A stretch of 64,000 bases of DNA from Laetiporus sulphureus 93-53 (GCF_001632365.1 NW_024468514.1:1133637-1197636), one strand, 5' to 3'. Shown: positions 1 to 11,820, counted from the first letter of the stretch. The notes: generated by a model not told the origin, from the sequence alone. Numbers and translations are program-made.

Positions 1-391
1 TCTCGCTCACCACGGTACGATACACTTTGCTTTGCTGTAAAATATGCATTAGAGCCTTGATGGAGAGGCAGATCCCGCTGATATAGAACGAAGAGATCCG
101 AATGTCGGGATCGCATGGGTCGGAATATCGTGAGAGTGGAGGCTCCGAAGGACTTTATCCCGTCCGACTCCATTCTCGTTGAAAAGGTCCTATAAAGAAG
201 CCATTCGCGCAGAAAGCCGATCCAGTCTCTTATTCGTTCGCAAGCAAGAGGGATCAATGAGAGTGGTGCGCACTGCGATGGGCCGAAGTCACATCGCATC
301 ACAATGTCACGCGGATCACACCACGTCATAGCTGCGACGACCACTTCCAGCGTGCTCTGGTCGACATACCGCCATCTTGAATCCTTTTGAA
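1..391 (+). promoter_or_regulatory. Upstream region of MYND gene 1 with TATA-like box
   Basis: No coding region is supported here. A TATA-like motif (tataaag) lies at 191-197, about 195 bases before the chosen start codon at 392, a plausible distance for a fungal core promoter plus leader. Assignment is by position only. Confidence 0.35.
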
Positions 392-1142
392 ATGGCTGAA
401 AACCCCTTGGCAGACCTCAGAGATCGATTGGCGTTTCCTCCCTTCGCCGATTGTCCATCCGAGGATGATTTGGACGAGCGGTACATAAGCGTCGATGGAG
501 AAATAGCCACCCACCAGCGTCACTGGTGCTTCCTTGGAGAGATTATCGACTACATAGCCATCGGGAGGTTGACTCTGGATGTCCGCGACGTGTCTGGCAA
601 GCTCGTACGCGCTTCGTTCTACGACGAGGATAAAGGAATGCGCTATGTCCGCGGCGGTGGGCTCAAAAAGGGTTATACTCTCGCACTTCTGTATCCTTGG
701 CAGCATTACTTCCTGGACCAAAGTTGTGGCTTTCGTATGGAGACGTCTGAGGACGTAAAGGTACGTTCTTGAAAGAATCCCAAATTGACGATGAAATGAT
801 AGCCTGTATTAGATCATTCCTTGCTCGCTGAAGGAACTTATGAGCGCAAATGACAAGCTGCAACGTGGTCTTCCCGTGGCACCTTGTTGGACTCCGGGCT
901 GCGAAAAGACGGAGGATCTCAGGACGTGCAGCAAATGTCACAAGGCCAAGTATTGCGGAAAGGTATGCAACGGCCGGTGCTCTGCCTCGCGATGTCCCTC
1001 TCATCTCGAACAGGAGCACCAGACTCAAGAGTGGAAAGCGGGACATCGACAAGAATGCAAGGCCTTTGTTGAGCTTGAGTGGTTCTTGACTCGCGATTGG
1101 TCAACGTTCGACGGCGGCAGCGAGTGGTCGTTTCCTGCATAG
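392..1142 (+). CDS. MYND-type zinc finger protein, paralog 1
   Basis: Three exons, 392-760, 813-962 and 1014-1142, all joined in phase 0, give 215 residues. The C-terminal part (about residues 148-188) is a MYND finger: a C-x4-C pair in CWTPGC, then CSKC, YC, and the final HRQEC. MYND fingers bind zinc and usually mediate protein-protein contacts. The second intron splits the finger after YCGK, and the next exon continues EHQ, so histidine stands at the place where many MYND domains have a zinc-binding cysteine; this C-to-H form is common in fungal MYND proteins. The N-terminal 120 residues form no domain I recognise. The ATG at 392 is the first in frame. A paralog with the same exon lengths for exons 2 and 3 lies inverted at 11,821-12,623, which confirms the splice sites. 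Cellular role unknown. Confidence 0.85.
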
Positions 1143-2402
1143 GGCCGACATTGCAAGATAACTCTCGGCAGGGCCAGAACTTCCAAGGATGAAATTATGC
1201 GTGCACTTCGCAACAATTTCTGTCACTGCTCCCCAGTGTATCTATTAATCGCTCATGTCAAGCTTCTTTCAGAGTTTCAGAGCCATTTATTCTACAATTT
1301 TTCGTAGTGTCGATAACGATGAGAATGTCGAATAGGTCCACTGGCGAATCAGGGTAGTCCGTGTGGAACTGATTGGCTCCATGATTGATACTTGGTTCGC
1401 CTGTGTTTATTTCCTCTCGGGAACGCCTGCACGTTTGATGCCTATAGTCTTTGACGCTCACTTTGCATTTCGATCATTGTGAGCAGCAGCGTTGGTTGCA
1501 CCGCTGGACCTCAGGGAGGATCGGCCGAGACGCTTCCCAACACTATAATCCATAACAGAGTTATCTGCTGAAGCTACATTACGGCCTGCATCGCGAACCA
1601 TGGTTGCCCTTTTGAATCAGCCGATCCCGAGTTCATCCCCTGTGCGATTCCGAGCTCAACGTTGACAATGTAGATCGAAACGACGGCAGCATCTCGGATA
1701 TGCACTCTCTCTACGGAATGACCATATCCGTCGATGGTGATGGTGGCCACCATAAGTCGGACTACCAGGACGCGTCTCGACGCGTTGCGTCACAGTATGT
1801 CACATGTCACCTGGCACTGCGACAGCATCACCGACTCCAGGGTGTTCATGGTGGCACTTTCAAAAAGTACTCACAATTTTGAGAGTAGGGTTTGCTCATT
1901 CTTGCTTGCGGTTTTGAACGCAAGCATCGATGATGAGGTTGCGCGAAATTCTTCGCAGCTCAGCACGATGAAATCACCATTTGTGATCATCAAGTGCCCT
2001 CAGTCCGGGCCATAACTTATATGTTTCCGCTCGTCGTCACTGAGCCGCACTTTTTGGTGATGCGTCGGTGAAGAAAACAATTGGTTATCAGCCGGAGGCA
2101 TCACTGAGCGATGCAGTGGACTCCGAAGCAAGCGCCAGGACGTGTCGCGTTGGCACTAGATATTATATTTGCCTCTTCATACACTCTGGATTGCCCGCCA
2201 GTTTGTCTAAATTAATGATTGTAATGCGGCGATATAGTTACATAGACGGATAGCAGCTAGCGATTGCAACAAAGGACAAGAAGGAGCGATAGTCTAACGG
2301 CATATATGCGAACACAGAACACGAGGAGCGATGCGGATGGATAGCGAATGGAACAAATGATCAAGTGTGAAACATTACAAGCGATAACGTGTTGCGGATA
2401 CT
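1143..2402. other. Intergenic, no gene supported
   Basis: About 1.26 kb between the convergent MYND and kinase-like genes. Only short unconvincing open frames are present; no repeat or RNA gene was recognised. Confidence 0.5.
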
Positions 2403-3880
2403 TCATGTCTTCTTTGAATAACATGATAAGTCCATCTTCAAAGTTTTCTTGACAAGCCTTTGCTCATCATCCTCCTTCTTCTCCCACCTTTCCCATAGTC
2501 GCTCTCTCTCGGCACCATCATCGTCCGCCGTGGTACTCGAGCGCCGTGTTCTCTTGTCGAACCAATCGAGCCTCTCTTCGCCGCGGCCAAAGTCGATGAT
2601 GCGGAAGCGGGGATATGAGAGCGAACGATATCGCGGCGGTAACGCGAGAGGACCTGGCTGTACGAGGATATTTCGGGCAGCGACTGAGTTCTGGAGGAAT
2701 CCTGCCCAATGGAGACGGAGGAATTGTGAGTTGCACTGGATTCTGGAGATGCACTATTAATGTAAGCGAGCAACACACATACGGCTGAAATCGGTACGCA
2801 CCTTTCGGGTATATACATCTCTTCAGGCTCAATCGGTACGCCGCATTCCTCGAGCAACAAGATGGCACTCCTCTGCGGATATAACTTTTCGTCCTCCGGG
2901 ACGTAGTACGCGTAGAACTTCGGTACGACTGCGTCAACAGGAGTAGGACACCTAAAACCGGGGAGATAGTTATAGCCGCTCCAGTCTTCCATGAGATGCC
3001 TCGGGAATTGGTCGTAGATCCATGCTTCTCTCTCGAGCATGCGGCGACAGTCTCTGTCACAAGATTTCATCAGCTTCGCGGCGACGGTCACTTGTCCGGT
3101 GGGCCCGCGGGCCCTCAGCGGCGGGGGGAGACTGAGTGCAGTGCGATAGACAAGCGAGTGGTTCCCCTGGCCTATGTTGCTTTGAGCAGATAGGTGCAAG
3201 TGCGCTGTGCGCGTCGCGTTCTCTTTAAGACTGTCAATGTCTCCTATTTCTTCGGGAGGCTTCTCGTCTTTGTTTTCAAAGATGAGAGAGCCTTCAGTGG
3301 GATATATGCATTTGTATCTGACCGGAATCGTGTCGTCGGACCGTGCAGATTTCGGGAATGATCCCTCAGAATACAGTGTCAGGTCGTCTGGATCATGCAC
3401 GAATAAGATTTCGGGAAAATACTCCTGTGGGATGAACTCTTCCAACTTCGGCAAGTCATTGACAGGTCCTTTTGAAGCGACAGTTTCCTGCGTCTTGTCT
3501 TCATCGCATTGGCTTTCTTTTCCGTCTAATATGCGGTCGTCGTTACCAGCTTCAGAGTTCCCATCGTGTTTGTCTAGGAAGATCAGAACCGAATAAGGAG
3601 GGATCACATGAGGATCCTTTTCCTCCTTCTCCAAAACGTCGGCCGGCTGTACGTCATAGTTCTCTTGGAATTCCGGCATCATGGACCGACTCCAGAATTT
3701 ACGGCCCATCCCAGGCATCAATTCAAGGATCATAATATCACGAGGATCTTCCGTCCATGGGCTGATGCCATCGGCAGCGGTTTTGCCTTTCGGTAGCCTT
3801 TCCGGGAACGCGAGACCGTCAGGATTTTTGGGTTGCCAGCTAAATATGATACGCCTCCAGTCTGGGATTTCCATCTCCAT
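2403..3880 (-). CDS. Basidiomycete protein-kinase-like (probable pseudokinase) protein
   Basis: Two exons, 2802-3880 and 2403-2742, give 472 residues. The glycine-rich loop IGQGNHSLVY and the following VAAKLMK lysine motif mark the N-lobe. After the intron, LHWAGFLQNS...RNILVQPGPL and IIDFGRGEE give the C-lobe with a DFG motif. The part corresponding to the HRD catalytic loop reads QNSVAARNIL: the asparagine is kept but the catalytic aspartate is not visible, so a pseudokinase or atypical kinase is likely. The first 230 residues are a family-specific extension. The exon-2 frame matters: the 48-nt-intron reading stays open but gives a nonsense tail, while an acceptor 11 bases further in (intron 2743-2801) restores the conserved kinase C-lobe and a stop at 2403. 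This protein family is widely expanded in Agaricomycetes; substrate and role are unknown. Confidence 0.8.
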
Positions 3881-4506
3881 TGTGCTGCGGTGTCGGGGTC
3901 TACTCGTAGAGCAATGAAAGCTGCGAAAAAAAGATGTACGTTGCGAGTTGCTGAGGAAAAGAAGGAAAGAACTGCAACTCGAAGCCTTCCGCCGCAGACG
4001 CGAATCCTGTCACACAGCTCGCGTCGACGCGACCGGTCACGCGTAACGTCACCCGACACCACCGTTGCCTTGGGTTTTTGTCTGCAGTCTGAGTCACAGG
4101 TAACTTCAGGCAAAGCGAGAGTGGGTAACGTTGTCGAGAACGTTTGAAGGTCTTTGCCGCATTGAGGTGGCTTTTGGAGTAGGATTGGACAGCCGACACG
4201 ATGTCGAGTGATCTTTCTCTACTATATGACTGGCTGTAGTGACCTTGAACGTTCTCGAGCGGATGCACCTCTTCGCCATATCGTAGTCTCATCACATATT
4301 TTGATTCGATCCCTGTCCCAGCACTTTGCAGGAAACGCTTTCGACTGGTCCCACGTGAATTATCCGATTATTTTATTAGATATTTCGTTTGATGACTCGA
4401 AGACGCAACTACAATGCATTCATCGTATGAGACTTTTGAGGGATGTCAACTGAATGCGAACGACATCATACCGCGAACCTCGCGACCCGGGAGAGATCGG
4501 CGCTCT
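3881..4506. other. Intergenic between kinase-like gene and EFM7
   Basis: Lies 5' of the kinase-like gene and 3' of the methyltransferase gene, both on the minus strand. It presumably carries the kinase-like gene's promoter; no clear TATA box, repeat or RNA gene was seen. Confidence 0.4.
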
Positions 4507-5696
4507 CTAGCTTTTCGCACGAGTCAACATCCATCCATGCACCGTTGAACGGACTTCCTCATCTCCAGGGTCATCTGGGAACATCGGCTACGGCACCACG
4601 TAAATAACGATCGTAAGGCAGCGCAGACTTGGATGGTATGAAAAATCAGGACGTACCGGGAATTTCTGCGTTAAAATCTCCTCGCATAACCATCCGCGTT
4701 GGCGGGCCTTGCTGAAGAAATCCATATCACGGTGAGCTAGGTGTGGACGGTGGTGCGTGTAAAATACGAGGAGGCAAGGCGAAGGGAGACCTGATCTGAA
4801 CGTAGCATTCTTCTCTGGTGTTGTCGTCAACGAATCTCTGGATGAGCTCGACAGAGCCTGCTCGCAGGTCTGCAGCAGCGCGTCATGCTATAGTACGTTT
4901 CAATACTAGGGTTCCAAGAAACTGGGATGCCATACTTGGGAGTGGTTGAAGATTAGGTCGGACATCATGATTAGATCGTAGCCAGAGCGGCCCGTCGACC
5001 CGTCCAATGGCTTAAGAAGCGGACCGATTGGTCGTCCCCAGATGTATCCCTGGCATCAAGAAACGAGTCAGATAGACGTCGCTAGAGAAGATTCGCAGCA
5101 GCGTACCTGGACATGCACGCGTTGTCGTGATGTTGAAGGGATGTTTGTTTCGACATTGTGCTTGAGGTTGTCTAGCAAGGAGGCATCGGGGTAGTCCGTC
5201 AAGACGACCTACGATGCGTACTTGAGCTATATTCCATAAGTTGGGTTCTAGCAGCAGACCGTATGAGCGCCGTTCAGGGCTGTGACGAGGCCGGGCAATC
5301 CGCCTCCCGCACCAAGTTCCAAGACCGCGCGATCACGATAGAGTTCCGGGTTCACATCTAGATAAGATGCGAATGCACGCGAAGCATTCCAGCTGAGACT
5401 AAGATTCAAATACCGAGAGGCAGGTGAGTGCAAGAAGGAGACTTACAGATGATGTCCCCAAAGCGGATGGGACCCAACGAGGCGGATTTCGATCTTCGAC
5501 CAATATGTGTCTTGCGAGGTATTGGAGTTCGCGGCTTCGCGCTGGTAGATAGATATAGTGGGTTCTGGAGATGGAGCTCTCAAAGGCTCCTACGAAAAGA
5601 GTACGCTTAGATGACATAATGAGATTTGAAGAGCAGGGAACTCACAGTGAATATAGAATTCAACGCCAGTGACGGCTCCCCTTCTGAGTCTGACAT
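4507..5696 (-). CDS. EFM7: Protein N-terminal and lysine methyltransferase, EFM7/NNT1 family
   Basis: Seven exons: 5646-5696, 5447-5589, 5260-5392, 5107-5208, 4936-5049, 4657-4887 and 4507-4587, total 284 residues, all phases consistent. The family (yeast Efm7/Nnt1) is a class I SAM-dependent methyltransferase that modifies the N-terminus and a nearby lysine of elongation factor eEF1A in the cytosol. Visible: SAM-binding motif I VLELGAGGGLPG, preceded by HHLWNASRAFASYL; the acidic VVLTDYPD end of strand 2; YDLIIMSDLIFNHSQ, typical of the METTL21/NNT1 group; and VLVFYTHHRPHL and RGWLCEEI near the C-terminus. Length is close to the usual 250-290 residues. The short first exon encodes an acidic 17-residue leader. 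The model ends with HGWMLTRAKS, as in relatives. No disabling changes seen. Confidence 0.9.
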
Positions 5697-6560
5697 GTCG
5701 AGTTTAAACTCGCGTTCACTTATAAAATGCGATTAGCTCTTTATGCAACTCAACCGATATTCGAGCCTGCAGTGATATTTCGATGATGTGAAGCGAAACG
5801 GAAAATTAGCACGATTTCTCCAGACAACCGAGGGCTGTGCATACCCACCGATATCAAATAGTGGCACTTTGATACAAAAAATTGAACTTGCCCTAACAAG
5901 CAGAGATGTCTCGTTAAAATGGAGTGTTGCCCGACCTAGACACGAGTATCAGCGCAAGCATGAGGAGGCGCCATTATGAATGCCACAGGTGACGCGTCGA
6001 CTTTCCGTGACCTAATGTGACGCCACGCGTATGACCCCGAGCGCTTTATGCTCCCATGCTTTATGCCTCTCCTCACCGCTCGTAGCGATGCTTGGCCTGA
6101 CGTCGGAATGGTCACGATGCTCCGGTATGTCCAAGCGAGACTATACTGGCTCTGAATTGCTGGCTCTATATCTATCCGCGGCTCCCGGGTGTGCTGTGCA
6201 AAACAGGATCAAACGGCAAGCATTAATGGGCAATCCGTTTCTCGATCTGCTTTGAGCCGCATGATATGGTCTACGGTCGACAAGCTCTCGTGCAATCCAT
6301 GACAGCATTGGGTATGGATAATGGCGTCTGCGCTACTGTGTACCATCCTGTTCCCAATCAACGAGCAATCTGCTGATGCAGGGGAACAGCCTCCGCAGAG
6401 CATACATGCATTCACATCACTCGGTTGAGATGATATCACAGGCAAGTATGCTACATACTAAACATCAATACAGGCCGCGACTCATGACAAGTGCTCGCAC
6501 CACACAAAACATCAGCACGTCGAATAAGACTTACGTTTGGCGCACGTTAGTTTCCCTGCC
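5697..6560. other. Intergenic, EFM7 upstream region
   Basis: Presumed promoter side of the EFM7 gene, running into the tandem array. No gene, RNA or clear core promoter motif recognised. Confidence 0.4.
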
Positions 6561-8450
6561 GCTGCCTACATGCACGCGGCAGGTACTTATCCCGAGGGCC
6601 ACGTAAAGGCCTGCGCCAGGACCGACCACAAGGGATCGACCCCTACCTCGGGCCCCGTTACCCCCGCACCTGCCCACCGCTCCCCGCTCTTCCGAGAAAT
6701 AGAAGCATACCTATCGCGAAGCATTTGGTATCCGCGATGTCTTTCGTGAGCTTACTTTCTTGCCGTCATATCTTCACCTCTCTTGCGAGAGGCATCCCGC
6801 TGGGGGCGGCGCCCCCACCCAACCTCCGCCCACGCGTTGGGACCTCAGGCCTATGGCCGACTAGGAGGAAGGCGTCGGGACGCACCCATGCGGCTCGGGG
6901 TCTCGTCGGCCAGACAGTGTACCGTATACGATACCTGTGACTGGAACGCAAGTTAGAAATGGTGTCGACACCGAACGCCTCGATGGGCTCACCTAGAGAA
7001 CGGGATATGGGACCGGTGGCTGATCAGTCGCGTTTTGCTAGAAAGCGTAACAACATCAGCGATCCGCGGTATCCAAGAGACGACAACGCACCTCTCTTGA
7101 TACCGGTGGTGACATTGCAGTCCCACTGTCTTGCCGCCACACTGGCCGACGGCGCGCTCCCTCTGTTCGAGAACATGAAACATACCCGTCGCGAACCACT
7201 CGAGGCCCGTAGTATCTTCAGTGAGCTCCCTCTTTTGCGGTCATATCTTCACCTCTCTTGCGAGAGGCATCCCGCTGGGGGTCGGCATGCCACCCCCACC
7301 CAACCTCCGCCCACGCATTGGGACCTCAGGCCATATGGCCGACTTGGAGGAAGGCGTCGGGACGCACCCATGCGGCTCGGGGTCTCGTCGGCCAGACAGC
7401 GTACCGTGTACGATACCTGTGACTGGAACGCAAGTCAGAAATGGTGTCGACACCGAACGTCACAATGAACCCACCTAGAGAACGGGATTATGGACCAGGG
7501 CTGACGAATCGCGTACTGCTAGAAAGCGCGTCGACGTCAGCGATCTGCGAGGTTCAAGAGACGATAATATACCTTTCTTAATCCCGTGATCGTCGCCGTT
7601 CGGTTGTCTTGACGCCACAGTGGCTAATGCCGCTTGCCGCTCCTCGAGAACATGAAACATACCTAGCGCAAGACTCTTTGGTGAGCTTGCTAACTTGCCG
7701 TCACCTTCACCTCTCTTGCGCAAGGCATCCCGCTGGGGGGTCGGCATGCCACCCCCACCCAACCTCCGCCCACGCGTTGGGACCTCAGGCCGTATGGCCG
7801 ACTAGGAGGAAGGCGTCGGGACGCACCCATGCGGCTCGGGGTCTCGTCGGCCAGACAGCGTATCGTATACGATACCTGCGACTGGTGTGCAAGTCAGAAA
7901 CGTTGTCGACACCGAACGCCACAATGGGCCTACCTAGAGAACGGGATCAAGGACTGTGGCTGACGAGTCGGTTATTGCTATAAAATGCGGCGAGATCAAC
8001 AACCTGCGGCACTCAAGAGACGATAACGTACCTTTCTTGATACCGGTGATGGCCTCGCCCTTCGGTTGTCTTGACGCCACACTGGCTGACGTCGCCTCCC
8101 TCACTTCCGAGAACATGAAACATACCTGGCGCGAGACACTTGAGACTCGTGCTATCTTCGGTGAGCCTTGCTAACTTGCGGTCATTTTCGCCTCTCTTGC
8201 GCGTAATATCCCGCTGGGGGCGATGCCCCCACCCAACCTCCGCCCACGCGTTGGGACCTCAGGCCATACGGCCGACTAGGAGGAAGGCGTCGGGACGCAC
8301 CCATGCGGCTCGGGGTCTCGTCGGCCAGACAGCGTATCGTATACGATACCTGCGACTGGAGTGCAAGTTAGAAATGGCGTCGACAGTGAACGCCACAATG
8401 GGCCCACCTAGAGAACGGGATATGGGTCCGGTGGCTGTACTGTGGCGCGC
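6560..8450. repeat. Tandem array of about four ~460-480-bp units
   Basis: Four diverged direct copies can be followed by a shared anchor (ggcatcccgctggggg) at about 6791, 7266, 7724 and 8205, giving periods near 475, 458 and 481 bases; the first unit is partial at its left side. Each unit holds (i) a G/C hairpin just after the anchor (6802-6816, 7277-7297, 7735-7756, 8216-8230) whose two arms change together, (ii) a block ending in cggctcggggtctcgtcggc, and (iii) a 16-bp palindrome gtatcgtatacgatac, perfect at 7860-7875 and 8334-8349 and with one or two changes at 6919-6934 and 7401-7416. On the minus strand a donor-like gtatgtttcatgttc recurs in units 2-4, and a short frame (VASRQPKGE and variants) is similar in units 3 and 4. 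It is unclear whether the array is coding. Confidence 0.85.
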
Positions 8451-9706
8451 ATCTAGGTAGGAGATTGAGGCGGGGATGGAAGCCTGAGTATGTGCATGGT
8501 GGATGAGAAGAGGCAGGCGTACCTCTTGAGCTGGTGGTGAGGCAAGCAGGAAGGCGAGGGACGCGGCATTTTATAGCGAACCACCCATTGTCCTGCGCCT
8601 CGTGGCTGACCGTGACCGATGTCACAACGCCACTCGCGCGACGCGTCTGAACTTTATTTCCGTCAGCGCGTTCATCACGTGTTCTTGTTTCATCACCCAC
8701 CAGACCGTTGGTCGCTGACCAAAAGAAATTCCCATACTCAAGAGCAGTACTAACGCTCCGCGTAGACAGGCTGAAAAGCGCGACGGCCAGATATAATGCC
8801 CGTCGGTGGGGATAATATTGGTGTTGAGGCAGTTGTCCAGCGTCGGCAGCTGCAGCGTTACTGTCAGCCACATATCTTCACACAACGTGTTTTTTGTTTC
8901 ATCATTTTCACACAACGTGTTCTTGTTTCACCATTTATCACGATCAAGATCGGATATCCGGATCTCCATGATTTCGGACCGCAGGCAAAACGGGAGGTTT
9001 GATCTCCCTTCAGCCCGAGCGAAAGGAGGCACGTGGATCATCCCCCTTCATATCGGGTCGCCATGGCTGTTAATAACTGCTTTTTCTCAGTGCTTATCAT
9101 ATTTGGAGACAGCCAATTGACGCATTTGATAGAAACAATGCATAGAAATTAAGCTTGTACACGGAATTCAGACACTCGCGATCGCTTTGTGCGCGTTGGC
9201 CAGCTTCGCGCCTCTCAGAGCCACCAAGAAGCTGATGGCATTTTGATGCTGTGTGTCCACCTGGAAAGTTTACCTGTCGTGTCTTGGAAAGAAAGGTAAA
9301 AGAAATGCGCACGCCAGCTGCGGCAGGCGTCGGGATTGTGGGCCACTTAACTGCTGCCGTGAGCGCGGATAGCAACGTAATGTGGCTGAATGGCCACTTG
9401 ACTATCGCATCCGCCGCGGAGTTTCCGCCTACCGGAAGGAAGATACAAAAGCCACCTACCTTGGCGGCCAACTTGAACATAACGGCCACACTCCCTTCAC
9501 TTTGGCTTAGTATCTGGCCACCGCCTCGCCCGTGGTTGCTAGCGCTTCTCGATCCAACGTTCTGCACCAGCATCGCAGATTACAAGCACTGCGACTTCTC
9601 CAGACTTCAGGTGATTCCTTTCGAACAGGTCGGTATAATTCGCTGTTTTGTTTCTGCTGCCATGTGGGATTAAGTGCTCTGCCCATCCAGACAGTATCTT
9701 TCAGCC
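8451..9706. other. Intergenic between tandem array and coiled-coil gene
   Basis: Contains a duplicated cacaacgtgttttttgtttc-like motif near 8880-8930 and the upstream region of the coiled-coil gene. A minus-strand frame at 8368-8871 is open but resembles nothing known. No gene is called. Confidence 0.4.
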
Positions 9707-11167
9707 ATGGCTCACGCACGCGCATTTGGATACCGCGACGACGACTTCCGCCCCAGGCCCTACTCCGCACGGCCTGTAGCCAGACAGCGCTCTCCCTTCA
9801 CAGGTAGACACAGCGCGACATATGCCGGTTTGCCTCAGTCACGCGCTGCCTCCCCTGTCATCAATGCGACCGACATCGCAACGCACAGCGCCACGGACAT
9901 CAATGTTTCTCCTCGTCGAAAGGGGACCTCTGGGTTGTCACAGTGGATTGAACCGGCCGCTGAGACCTTGGTGTTGGGTCTTGTAGATTACGTACTGCCT
10001 GCGGTTAGCTTCGTTTTCAATGCCCTCGCTCCTCCCGAGATTCCCGTCGCCTCTAGTGAAGGCCATGCGCCCTCAGACTTCTCGTCCAATGGTGGGCCTG
10101 TGCGCACTGGTGATATCTCGAAGGCCGCGAGAAGGCGCGCTCAGTCTCCCTCGATGATGCCGGGAGAAGGTGTGCCCATAGTCACGGAACTTTCTGCTTC
10201 TTATGCAGCTCAGAAAGCCGTAGACCATTCTCTCGGGGACACTCGAACCAAAGTCAAGGCTATAGAAACCAGTAACAAGGGTCCGAAGCGCGCGGATACT
10301 AAGCGGGCCGCTGTCTCTGGGAAACGTGCAGAACTGGTCAAGACCTCCGCGAAGAAGGCACACCTCAAGGCAGAGATTGAGGACATGAGGAAGCAGGTCA
10401 AGGCGGCGAAGGATGCGCGTCTGTTTGAGGAGAAGCAAGCCGAGGATCTCCGTCTTCTGCAGGAGAAAGTGGAGAAAAGGATCTCCTCCGCGCTCCGCCG
10501 GCTTGAGGACCTGGAGGATAGGATCGATGACATGTCCGTGAAGCGAGCACAGCAGCGCGCACTGGAAGAAGAAGAGAAGCAGGCGGCGATTGCCCGAGCG
10601 GAGGCTCAGAGGCTCGCGCAGGAACAAGAAGCGATCGCACGGGCGGAAGCTCAGAAGCTCGCGGAGGCGCAGGCGGCTTTCGCGCGAGCTGAAGAACAGA
10701 GACTCCAAGAGGAACAGCGCCAGCAGGCTCTTCGTCAAGTCGAGGCAGAGATCAGCAAGCTGCGCATTATCCTCGCCGCTCACGAAGCCAAATGGTCTCG
10801 GCTGCAGGAAGACATGACGCTGCTTCGCGTAGATCCTGATCTCCTTCCGTGGTCGATCCTTCCGGGGTCTCTCAGGGGTGACGATGATATCACCATGCAG
10901 AACGTACGGCCGTTCGTGCTGCACCCGCTGCGCGAGAGAGACCTGAAAATGTCTCGGCTCGAGCTGCTCGTGCTCGAGAAGAACCGTTACGAGGCGCAAT
11001 TCTTCTTTTCTTACATCGTACCGAGAGTGGCGGTCCATCATCGCGAGAGAGTGGTGAGGATGGCTGGCAGGTTTGCACGCATCCTCGAAGTACTTGAGGC
11101 GGAGGAGGTAATGGCAATACAGGAAGAGGAGGAAGCTGAACTGGAAGATGAGGATGCTACTGAGTGA
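9707..11167 (+). CDS. Coiled-coil protein of unknown function
   Basis: A single uninterrupted frame of 486 residues. The ATG at 9707 (context gccATGg) is preferred; the frame stays open for only 11 codons further upstream, without an ATG. The first ~190 residues are proline/serine rich with a hydrophobic stretch around LVLGLVDYVLPAVSFVFNAL (about residues 93-112) that could contact a membrane. Residues ~215-370 are a long charged coiled coil with repeated (A)RAEAQ(R/K)LA units. The C-terminus ends in a glutamate-rich tail. Absence of introns is unusual next to its intron-rich neighbours. A long antisense frame on the other strand is a codon-bias shadow. No known family recognised; a structural or scaffold role is only a guess from the coiled coil. 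Confidence 0.75.
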   Translation: MAHARAFGYRDDDFRPRPYSARPVARQRSPFTGRHSATYAGLPQSRAASPVINATDIATHSATDINVSPRRKGTSGLSQWIEPAAETLVLGLVDYVLPAVSFVFNALAPPEIPVASSEGHAPSDFSSNGGPVRTGDISKAARRRAQSPSMMPGEGVPIVTELSASYAAQKAVDHSLGDTRTKVKAIETSNKGPKRADTKRAAVSGKRAELVKTSAKKAHLKAEIEDMRKQVKAAKDARLFEEKQAEDLRLLQEKVEKRISSALRRLEDLEDRIDDMSVKRAQQRALEEEEKQAAIARAEAQRLAQEQEAIARAEAQKLAEAQAAFARAEEQRLQEEQRQQALRQVEAEISKLRIILAAHEAKWSRLQEDMTLLRVDPDLLPWSILPGSLRGDDDITMQNVRPFVLHPLRERDLKMSRLELLVLEKNRYEAQFFFSYIVPRVAVHHRERVVRMAGRFARILEVLEAEEVMAIQEEEEAELEDEDATE

Positions 11168-11820
11168 GCTACGAACAAAACCCACCTTATGTCTCCTCTC
11201 TACGACACAAAACTACTATGTTGCTTCAATGTTTCCTGGGGAAGTTGAACATGTCATTTGTATGAACATGCGAATATATGTCATTCAAGTCATACATAGG
11301 GTCGATATTATTGCACAAATGCTTCAACCATCTGATTTTCCATCATCAACATAACGAGCTTCGTTATTGCTCTAGCTAGGAGGGAGTAGCTTGGCAGCTC
11401 GTTCCTTTGCTGAAAACGACAGTCCCTGCCTTGTACCGAGATCAGAAAGCGCGAAGCAATAAACGACCGCGAAGACTCCCACTAGATTTTGGAAACGAAG
11501 GGCTAGACGGGAAAACCGTATCAGACAAATATAGTATTACATATAGTACAGACGTTTTTAATGGGATTAGCGAAAATCGAAGCAATTGTCGAGGCCATCG
11601 TACAAGAAAGCATAACATGAGGAATGTCTGTGATGACTGTCAAGCACAATCATGTCAAGAATAAGCAATGGCAAGGCTTAAAATACGGCTGAGATGACAC
11701 ATCGATATTGCCGATACGCTATCCGAGCCAAGGCGCTGAGAATATGGAAGTCGTCAAAACGTACTCATGACTCAATGTTGGAATCTGCAAACATACCGAC
11801 AGTTTCTGGAAAGGAGGGTG
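11168..11820. other. Intergenic between coiled-coil gene and MYND gene 2
   Basis: Convergent 3' ends on both sides. AT-richer than the flanking genes; no gene or repeat recognised. Confidence 0.45.

Noticed and set aside
2438..2760. In-frame continuation of the kinase-like gene to a stop at 2438
   Set aside because: Needs the 48-nt intron (or none) and gives a serine/arginine-rich tail without kinase motifs; the 59-nt intron restores the conserved C-lobe with DFG.
8368..8871. 167-codon minus-strand frame beside the tandem array
   Set aside because: Not conserved in the other array units beyond their boundaries and without recognisable domain.
10073..11185. 370-codon open frame on the minus strand opposite the coiled-coil gene
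   Set aside because: Lies fully antisense to a well-supported coding frame; its leucine/arginine-rich composition is the shadow of the glutamate/alanine-rich coiled coil.
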